Below are positions 1 to 10,100 of a stretch of DNA of 64,000 bases, piece by piece (positions within the stretch are counted from its first letter, which is position 1; every line of letters begins with the position of its first letter). Under the pieces are notes generated by a model, which worked only from the letters and a program-made list of their open reading frames with translations, did no database searches and was not told the DNA's origin. The position numbers were made by a program, and so were the translations under genes. The stretch is from Cololabis saira (lineage: Eukaryota; Chordata; Actinopteri; Beloniformes; Belonidae), in assembly GCF_033807715.1 (NCBI RefSeq), contig NC_084590.1:7530327-7594326 (forward strand), read 5' to 3'.

Positions 1-1014
1 GAGTTAAAAACACAAAAGTGGAGCGATAAAACACAAAGAAAAAGAAAAAAGGGAGCAAGAAAAAAACAAATTGCCCGAGCAAGACGCATATTTTGTTGGC
101 CCTAATCCTCCTCCAGTGGGAGATGAACCGTTGTTAGCAGAGATTCATCCCCGGGGATGAATGACAAGAGGCTCCAGTCATATGCCGTCCCCCGGCCCCC
201 GGCCCTGATATGTTCCGCTACTGGCCAATGTTCACCTGGCTAGATCCCACCCCACCCTGCAGAGTTCCTACTCTGATGACCCCGACCCTACCCTGCTCTC
301 CACTCACTCTGCTGTTATTGGTCAGACACCTACCAGCTCCTCGCCTTGCCACAGCAGAGTGACAGGAGTTCAGAGGACTGATCTAAAGATGGAATTAATG
401 TGAGAAGTCATTTAAAAACATCCCTGGTTGCTTCTGGAACCCGTAATCATCGTTGGAGACCAACAGCAAGAACATGTCCACGTCGGCCAGACCGTTCCAA
501 TCACCACAATAATTTCAATTCAATTCAATTCAATTCAATTTTATTTATATAGGGTCTATTGCAACAGAAGTTGTCTCTAGAATCTTTCCAGAGACCAGAA
601 CATAAACCCCCGAGCAATTATTACATAAACAATGGCAGGTAAAAACTCCCCTAGTGGGAGAAAAACCTTAAACCAAACAGTGGCAAGAAAAACTCCCCTT
701 TAGGAGGAAGAAACCTGGACCAGGACCTGGATCATAAGGGGGATCCTCCTGCTGAAGACCAGCTGGACAGAGCAGGCAAAGAGAAAACAGACAGAGAGAA
801 TGAAGAACAGAGAAAGGAGAGACACAGACACAATGGATAACTTGTGCAATACAGGGATGACTATATAAACAGATGTAGACAGCAGCAATAATGTGGTTGT
901 GCAGCTTGTCCATGTTTCCGGGCTCCCTGAAGCTCCAGGAGCAGGGCAGGGTTGAGTCCAGACTACGGACTGGCATATGAACTCAGAGCTCACACGTTGT
1001 CTCGTTTTCGTCAG
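1..1014 (+). other. Intron of the A2M-like gene (3' part), with LINE tail
   Basis: No exon is visible before base 1015. The A2M exon carrying the thioester motif is absent, so the window opens inside an intron. Bases 1-510 show no recognisable feature. Bases about 511-900 hold a LINE 3' tail on the minus strand (separate entry). Short open frames here are not supported as genes. Confidence 0.7.
511..900 (-). repeat. LINE (L2/Rex-like) 3' tail, reverse orientation
   Basis: A run of CAATT units (511-540) is followed by TTATTTATATAG. This is the reverse complement of the usual 3' tail of fish L2/Rex-type LINEs (ctatataaataaaattgaatt). The matching forward tail occurs at about 63855-63880 in this window. 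The lines after it (aaaaactcccctttaggagg and similar) are typical of the same interspersed repeat. The upstream border is not clear. Confidence 0.6.
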
Positions 1015-1171
1015 GCTGACAGCTTTTGTGATGAAGTCGTTCGGTGGGGCGAGACCGTACATCTTTGTGGACGACAAGCACATCAATGTTGCCAGGGACT
1101 GGCTGACTGGACTCCAGAAAAAGGATGGCTGCGTCGCGTCCGTGGGGAAGCTCTTCCACAACGGCATGAAG
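1015..1171 (+). CDS. a2m: A2M exon a: thioester-domain helices
   Basis: Starts after ..tcgtcag with the last base of a split codon (probably Trp), then [17 protein letters not shown], and ends at GMK before gtttgg. It corresponds to the LTAFVLK..ARAYIFID segment of A2M. 157 nt. A cysteine in KKDGC matches the conserved one in the family. Confidence 0.93.
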
Positions 1172-4100
1172 GTTTGGAGCTTCGGTTAATCCCCGTTTTT
1201 AACCTCAGTTTCAGTCACAAAACACAAGCATTAATGTTTCATGGTCCTGGATCAGGTCCTGGACCATGGTCCTGGATCAGGTCCTGGATCAGGGTCCTGG
1301 ACCAGGGTCCTGGATCAGGGTCCTGGACCATGGTCCTGGATCAGGTCCTGGATCAGGGTCCTGGACCAGGGTCCTGGATCAGGTCCTGGATCAGGGTCCT
1401 GGACCAGGGTCCTGGATCAGGTCCTGGATCAGGGTCCTGGACCAGGGTCCTGGATCAGGTCCTGGATCAGGGTCCTGGACCAGGGTCCTGGATCAGGGTC
1501 CTGGACCAGGTCCTGGACCAGGGTCCTGGATCAGGTCCTGGATCAGGGTCCTGGACCAGGACCTGATCCAGGACCCTGGACCATGGTCCTGGATCAGGTC
1601 CTGGACCAGGGTCCTGGATCAGGGACCTGGACCAGGGTCCTGGATCAGGGTCCTGGATCAGGGACCTGGATCAGGGTCCTGGATCAGGGTCCTGGATCAG
1701 GGTCCTGGACCAGGGACCTGGACCAGGGTCCTGGATCAGGGTCCTGGATCAGGGTCCTGGATCAGGGTCCTGGATCAGGGTCCTGGATCAGGGACCTGGA
1801 CCAGGGTTCTGGATCAGGGTCCTGGATCAGGGTCCTGGATCAGGGTCCTGGATCAGGGACCTGGACCAGGGACCTGGATCAGGGACCTGGACCAGGGTCC
1901 TGGATCAGGGACCTGGACCAGGGTCCTGGACCAGGGACCTGGACCAGGGTCCTGGATCAGGGTCCTGGATCAGGGTCCTGGACCAGGGACCTGGACCAGG
2001 GACCTGGACCAGGGTCCTGGATCAGGGTCCTGGATCAGGGTCCTGGACCAGGGACCTGGACCAGGGACCTGGACCAGGGTCCTGGATCAGGGTCCTGGAT
2101 CAGGGTCCTGGATCAGGGTCCTGGATCAGGGTCCTGGACCAGGGTCCTGGATCAGGGTCCTGGATCGGCCCAGTTACGTTCTCTTGCCTCTGTAAATGTC
2201 GCCGTGTCTCCACCAGGGTGGAATCAGTGACGACGTGTCCCTGACAGCCTACGTCACTGCTGGCCTGCTGGAGCTGGACGGGAACACCACCGTGAGTCTT
2301 CCTGCATTCAGTCGTTTTTATAAAAATAAATAATAATAATCATAATGAATTGTATTTATAACACACTTTATATTTGAATCAAATCTCAAAGTGCTACAAT
2401 AAAAACCAGTTGGGGGAAAAAAAAGCAGCAAAAATAAGATAGACTAAAATTGCAAAGAAAAAAAAGAAAGTCAGAATATGTTTCCCTATGCACAGCTAAG
2501 AGATTAAAAATACATAGTTCCTACTGAGGTTAGGCAAATGCCTTGGTGAACAAAACAGTCTTGAGTCCCCTTTTACTCTCAGGTGGGTGGGGGTGGGGGG
2601 GAGCAGAAAGCTCAGGGTCCGAAGGTTGGTCTTTCTGGTTTTGAGCAGGTTTTGATTTCCAGAGTGGAGGGAGTGCGAGTATGATGGAGCGTTGCTGTGG
2701 ATGCACTGATGAGTTAGAAGGCAGACCTTGTATTCAGTCCTGGAGGAGACGGGGAGCCAGTGTAAAGTGTGGAGTCTGGGTGTAATCTGTCATCAGGATC
2801 CTAGCAGCACAGTTCTGAATGTGCTGGAGCTTCTGGATGCTCCTGCTAGGGTCCCCATGAGAAGTGTGTTGCAGTAGTCCAGCCTTGAGGAGACAAAAGC
2901 GCGGACAAGTTTTCCGGCATCAGGGAGGGAGAGTGTGGGACGGAGTCTGGCTATATTTCAGAGGTGGAAGAATTAGGTTTTGCTGAGGTTTTTTGATGTG
3001 GGGGTCCACTTTGACACCTAGGTTGGTGATTACAGATGAGAGTGGGAGGTTCTGGCCAGAAAAGGTGACAGTGGTTAAGGTGGATAATGATGGAAGAGAT
3101 GGGGGGGCTGAGGGAAGTGGGATTGTCATGAAATACAGTTGTGTGTCATCAGTGTAGCAATGGAGTGATATCCCATGCCGGCTGATGACACGACCCAGGG
3201 GAAGTATGTAAAGTGTGAAAAGGGTGGGGCCGTTTTTGTAGATGTTTGGGGACAAGAAGGGCTCAGAGATCCAGTACGGACCATTTACTGAGGTTGAAGA
3301 CGTCTTCTAACCTCCGGTGGGCTAGGGGTTGAGGTTAGGGTTGGGGTTGAGGTTGAAGTTGGGCTAGGGTTAGGGTTGGGGTTGAGGTTAGGGCTATGGT
3401 TGGGGTTGGGGTTGAGGTTAGGGTTGGGGTTGAGGTTAGGGCTATGGTTAGGGTTGGGGTTAGGGCTAGGGTTGAGGTTGGGGTTGAGGTTAGGGCTAGG
3501 GTTGGGGTTGAGGTTAGGGCTAGGGTTGGGGTTGAGGTTAGGGCTAGGGTTGAGGTTGGGGTTGGGGTTAGGGCTAGGGTTGGGGTTGAGGTTAGGGCTA
3601 GGGTTGGGGTTGAGGTTAGGGCTAGGGTTGGGGTTGGGGTTGGGGTTGGGGTTAGGGTTGGGAGGAGGGTCTTTCAACATGAAAGCAAGAAAGTTGGTCT
3701 CAAATCCAAATACATTAGACGAGCTACTATGGCTTTCAGAAGCTAATCTCAGTCACCGGGCCTTTGAGACGGGCTGACCACATTGTGGTCTGGTTCTGGT
3801 TCCTTTCCCCATGAAAGACTTGATGGATGCTTCTCAAGCGTTACCACCTGTCAGCTGCATGTGGTCCAGTCTCACTTGTAATCTGAACCAATGCCCTTCA
3901 GGTGGAGGGGGTGCAGAAGGGCCTGGGGTGTCTGAAGGCGGCGGTCACCGAACAGATGGACAACCTGTACACCACCGCCCTGTTCTCCTACACCTTCACC
4001 CTTGCCGGAGATGAAGAAATGAGGAGCAAGCTCATCACCTACCTGCACCAGAAGTCCACCACAGAGGGTACGGCGGGCAATAAGGGGGCACTAGTTTTTG

Positions 4101-7100
4101 TATGTTGTTCTGGGGTCTCCAAGATCAGAACCGGCCTCATCGGGTACATTTTATTATGTTCTTACCCCTTTGAATGGTGAATAAGAAGGGGCCGAGTGCT
4201 GATCTGTGGGGAACGCCACATGTTCCAAGGTCAAGAACCACGTGTCTCTTGTCTTCGGCAGGAGGAACCCGTTACTGGCAGAGGGACGGTGCGTCCAAGA
4301 AGGGCCTGGACTCTCTGGAGGTGGAGATGACGTCCTACGTGCTGCTGGCGCTGCTGTCCGGCCCGGTGCTGCCGGGCTTCGGTTTGGATTACACCACCAG
4401 CATCGTCCGCTGGCTCACGCAGCAGCAGAACCCGTACGGCGGCTTCTCCTCCACACAGGTACCACACTGCCATCACGGTTGTCGGAGGACTCCGTCTCTG
4501 AGGTGAAGCTTACAGCACCTCCCTCCTCTGCAGGACACGGTTGTGGCCCTCCAGGCACTGGCCAAGTACGGCGCTGCCACCTACAGTCCGGACGGCCTCA
4601 CTACGGTGAAGGTGACGTCTGCAGGGGGCTTGAACTTAGGGTTCGAGGTGCGGGAGGACAACAGGCTGCTGTATCAGGAGGAAAAGCTGAGCGAGATCCC
4701 TGGAGAGTACGTCATCAGAGCCGAGGGACAGAGCTGCGTGGTGGCGCAGGTACGTCCGCCGCCTCCGTCGCTTATAAGACCACACATTGTTTTTTCAGCA
4801 GGATCACTACGCGGGCCGGCCGGCGCCGTGGCCAGGTTACTTCCCTTATTCTATGTAACAGATAACAACAGCGCGGTGCTCTGAGGTCAGAGGGCCGTGC
4901 AATGACCACATCTGTGGCTGAAACGTGGATTTCACGGGAGGGAACGGACACATGGACCGCTGGAGGTCTGAAGCACAGAGACTCCCCCGTCTCTGATGGG
5001 ACAACAACTTCAAATGTCATTGCTTCTGTGTCTGCAGAGAAACAGGTCAACGTACAAATGCCTCCGCTTGTTTACTCGTCTTGTCTCACGTTGTGCTGAT
5101 GTCTCTGCAGATCTCCATGCATTACAACATCCCACCTCCTGCCGACTTCTCCGCCTTCCTGATCTCCACCAGCGTCGAGGCGAAGTGTAACGCCACCCGT
5201 CCAGTGCTCAGGCTCTCCATCACTGTCAAGTACGTCATCCACCTGCACGTTCAGTTTTGTGTGTTGGAGGTGTTGGAGATGATGGGGTGTTGCAGATGAT
5301 GGGAGTGTTGGAGATGATGGGGTGTTGCAGATGATGGGAGTGTTGGAGATGATGAGGGTGTTGGACATGATGGGGGGTGTTGGAGATGATGGGGTGTTGC
5401 AGATGATGGGAGTGTTGGAGATGATGGGGGTGTTGGAGATGATGGGGGGTGTTGGAGATGATTGGGAGTGTTGGAGATGATTGGGAGTGTTGGAGATGAT
5501 GGGGGTGTTGGAGATGATGGGGTGTTGGAGATGATTGGGGTGTTGGAGATGATGGGGTGTTGGAGACGATGGGGGTGTTGGAGACGATGGGGGCGTTGGA
5601 GATGATGGGGGTGTTGGAGACGATGGGGTGTTGGAGATGATGGGGGTGTTGGAGATGATGGGGTGTTGGAGATGATGGGGGTGTTGGAGACGATGGGGTG
5701 TTGGAGATGATAGGGGTGTTGGAGATGATGGGGTGTTGGAGATGATGGGGGTGTTGGAGACGATGGGGTGTTGGAGATGATGGGGGTGATGGGAGAGTTG
5801 GAGGTGATGGGAGAGTTGGGGGTATTGGAGGTGATGGGAGAGTTGGAGGTGATGGGAGAGTTGGAGGTGATGGGAGTGTTGGAGGTGATGGGAGAGTTGG
5901 AGGTGATGGGAGTGTTGGAGGTGATGGGAGAGTTGGAGCTGATGGGAGTGTTGGAGGTGATGGGAGAGTTGGAGGTGATGGGGGAGTTGGAGGTGATGGG
6001 AGAGTTGGAGCTGATGGGAGTGTTGGAGGTGATGGGGGAGTTGGAGGTGATGGGAGAGTTGGGGGTATTGGAGCTGATGGGAGAGTTGGAGCTGATGGTG
6101 TTGGGGGTGATGATGCGGTTCCACCTGACGGTGCTCTGGTCTCCTGCAGGTACCAGGGAAGGAGAGATGAGACCAACATGGTCCTGATCAACGTCAAGCT
6201 GCTGTCCGGATACGTCCTGGACAAGAAGTCCCTCGACCTGGTCAGTTGAGTCAATAAGCTGTCAATCACCTCCCGAGTGGGCGGAGCCAAACAGGGAGGC
6301 GGGAGTAGTCACGGCAATGTCCGTCAAGTCTGATGGACCAAACTAAAATAGTGATAAATACATTTTATTCTCATTGATTCCAGTTTAATTTGTGTGAAAA
6401 GTGTCAAAGCCTGAAAGTTCTTGGAACTTTGCTACTGTAGTTCCCAGCAAGCCAGGCGTGTACTGATACCCAGGCGTTTCTATGGTTACAGCTGCAGCGT
6501 GAGCTCTCAGTGAAGCGCGTGGACGCGGGAGAAGGACTCATGGACATCTACTTGGACGGGGTAGGAACCGGCGCCGGGGCTTCTGGCGGGAGGATGTGCC
6601 GCGCCTCTGTACTTTAGTAACCAGAATGTTTGTGGTTGCAGCTGAAGAAGGACGAGACCAAGACCTTCAGCGTGACCCTGGAGGAGGACCAGAAGGTCCG
6701 GAACCTGAAAGCCGCCGTGGTCAAAGTGTACGACTACTACCAGACGGGTAAGTGTCCTCGGCCGTCCAGCTCCGCCCATCCTCCTCCGTCGGACCTCCCC
6801 AAACTCATGATGTTTCTGCTCGTTTCAGGCGATGAAGCCGTGGCCGAGTACAACTCCCCCTGCGCAGAAAGTACGTAACCTCCAGCTTCTCAGGAATGTT
6901 TCAAAACCTTTGTTCTGGTCTTGTTCAACTGTCGAAGCCACGTCAGAAGGAGGTTGAACAAAGTGGAAAACGTTAATAAAAAGCTACAACTTGAACATTT
7001 CACCGACTTCAGGCGGGACATCAAGACATTTGAAGCCGGCTTTAATTTAAGATACAGTATGTACCAAGGCTAGTTGCTACAGGGGCCGACTGACAGGACA

Positions 7101-10100
7101 GAGGACACAGGATTTCGTGCAGGAAACGTTTTTATTCTCGTTCACTGCAGACACACGTACACCAACACCTTCAGCAGAGACCTCTTGCTGCCGTGCAGCC
7201 ACTTCTTATGTAGCCAGGCATGGTGGAGAGGTTGATTGGGCACACCTGTGCCCAATCAACTGAGTGGCTGCTCCTCCACCCTGCCACACAGTAATCCCTG
7301 GTTTTTGGCGGGGGTTACGTTCCAAAAAGAACCTGTGATAGGTGAAATCCACAAAGTAGCAACCTTTTTATTTTATTTTTTTTACAATTATTATACAAGG
7401 CTTCAAATTGCAGAGATCCGCACCGCTCCACAGCGACCCGATTAATTGGATTTGAACGGGAGAAAATTAAAAATGATTGACAAAAAGTACAGTACAGCAC
7501 AAGTACAGTAGGACAAATAGTGACTGGCGTGTATTTCCCTGCTCTTCTGATGCTGCTGCATCCTCACTCGCTCTGTAGCATCTTTTTCTTCTAAAGCCCG
7601 CGGTGCAGGTGTGTTTTTTCCAGAGAAGAACATAGTTATGGGTAGTTTTTGTCGCTCTTTTTTCTTCTGGGCAAAAAGATTCTTATAAACCGAAATGCCA
7701 CCATGGATTATATCTGACACTGTAATGAAAGATTCATTAAAGGTCCCGTTCTTGAGCTGCTGCTGAAGCTCATTGGTCGTTCTCAGCTTGTTGCTAAACA
7801 ACCAACGTTATTGACACAGGAAGTGAAGAAGCGGGGAGACTGTTTAGCCAATCAGAATGCAGAACACGATGCACAATGCAAATCCGTGAAGCAGCGAGAC
7901 GTGAAAGGTGAACCGCGTGCTTGAAAAGAGGTAAAGATGAGGAAGTTAGCAGGTTATTTTGATGATTTGGTGTGTTTGAGGACAGAATTTGTCCACTTTT
8001 GTCAACAAATGTGAAAAGATTCACTGAAATGTTAAAAACAACATCCCTCAAAAGGAAATTTGAATATTTCTGCTTCAAGAATACAGTTACATCATAAACT
8101 AGACAATTTCCTCGCAGAAATTTCGAGAGTGCCACGGCGGGCTGCTGCACATTTGTGTACATTTTGCAAGCAATAAAGGTGAAGGACTCAAAACTAAGTC
8201 TGATGACACCACACATGATTCTCTATGTCAAACCATTCAAAAGTTATAGCAGAAAATAGGGACAACCAATCAGAAGAAGGGGCGGGGCTAATTTGCACCA
8301 ATCAAGGTCAAGGACTCAATACTGAGTCCAATGACACCACCCATGACTCTGTATGTCAAACCATTCAAAAGATATTGGACTATAACATACCGGCCAATCA
8401 GAAGAAGGGGCGGGGCTAATTTGCACCAATGAAGGTCAAGGACTCGATACTGAGTCATATGACACCACCCATGACTCTGTATGTCAAACCATTCAGAAGA
8501 TATTGGAATATAACATATCCGCCAATCAGAAGAAGGGGCGGGGCTAATTTGTATATATAATATACAAATGTATATATTTATATATATAGTATATATATTT
8601 ATATATATCCTATGAACCGGTTCCCAGCAGGACTGTTGATCATCTAAGGTCAAAAGGTCAGGGTTCAGATTTCTCCATTTTCCAGGTTAAGGCTGAATTA
8701 AGGTTCTGCGTCACACCAACGCAGAGCACACGCCGCAGCCGTGATGCCGTCGTGAACCCTTCGGACTTCTCCGTCTCTCCATTTGGTCGCGGTGCAGTAC
8801 CCCCCGCGACCGCTAGTTAGCGATCTTTTTCTGACTGGTTTATCCGACTTTTTCCTGGTCACAGTAAATCAAAGAAATAAGGACAACTATTGTGCAAAAA
8901 ACAAAAACAAAAAAAATCACATATAAACGAAGAAAAGAGCCCTGGAAGTTCACTACTGATTCAAACCGGAAACCGGAAATGCTTCGCTTCCAAGCGAACC
9001 AATCACAGCGCTCTCCGTCTGCGTGTGGTCTGCGTCGCTCGACGCGTAGTTACAATTTTCGGGAGGTGCACGTCAGTAACGGCGCAGGTGACGGCGTGTC
9101 TTCTGCGTCGATCCAAACCACACGCCGTAGGCACGGCGCCATTTTGACGCAGAAGCATAATTCAGCCTTTAAAGTATATGAAGCCTGTACTGATTGAGTC
9201 ATGTGACCAGTTCTGGCTCAGTCTAATCACTCAGCAGCTGTGCTCTGGTTGCCCCGGCAACAAGAAGGGAGGAAGGTTCGCTGTGAGAAAACCCCAGCTT
9301 TTGTCTTGTGAAAGTTCTCAAATAACTCAGATTTGTGAGAAAACCATAGCTCCTAGCAGAAAAACAAAGACATCCTGAGAGACACAGAACCCAGCAGATT
9401 CTGACAATCTTAATTTTATTCAGATATTCCTTAAAATGTGTTAGTAACGGCAGTTCGAAAACAAAGTGAGATTTTTTTGAAGAAAACTTTTTTATTTTTT
9501 TTATTACATTGCAGTCAATGGAGACCGAGGCAGGAATTCGCGTGGCTGTTAGCCCCCCCGTTTAAATTTTGTGCATACCCCGCCTGTCAAAGTCACATTA
9601 TATGAATCCCAACACCTATGTCTACATTTTGACAAAAAATTATTTGTCCAGCTTTCACGGTTCGGCCGTGAGCTCGAGTTACAGATAAAAATTATGGTCA
9701 TTTTTGAATGTTTCTCTCACTCTAAAAAATTAGAACTTCACTCTAGATTTGACAAAAAAGTGATTTCCAGTCCTCGCTTGAGTGCTCATATCTTGAAAAG
9801 TGTACATCTTAGGAAAAAACAGTTTCAGGTTTGGAGAGAGAAGAGAAGTTTTCCTCCGTTTTGAAGTTTGAATGACAGTTCTACGTGCAAGTATGAGAAA
9901 GATACGTGACTCAGAAAAAAGGTGAATTTGGAGTTTTTCCAACCTCCTTCCAGCCAGAGTGTGACATTCTGCCCCATTCACTTACATGGGAAAATCTCCC
10001 CATTAGTTTGGAAATTTGGAAATATTTTTGCACTTCGTGCAAAAACTATTTGTGCCATCGCTCTGAAAATCCACAGTACTGTAGTTAAATTCAGGGCCTA

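Noticed and set aside
1241..2230. Long plus-strand frames (204-329 residues, [11 protein letters not shown] repeats)
   Set aside because: They lie on a 12/13-bp intronic minisatellite between two A2M exons; the composition is dictated by the repeat unit.
2920..3255. Minus-strand frame as a cellular gene
   Set aside because: Contains the YTDD reverse-transcriptase box and neighbouring LINE blocks; a dead L2-type element.
5072..6290. Minus-strand frames of 350 residues rich in HHLQ/SNTP
   Set aside because: Antisense of the A2M intronic minisatellite and its flanking exons; no independent evidence of a gene.
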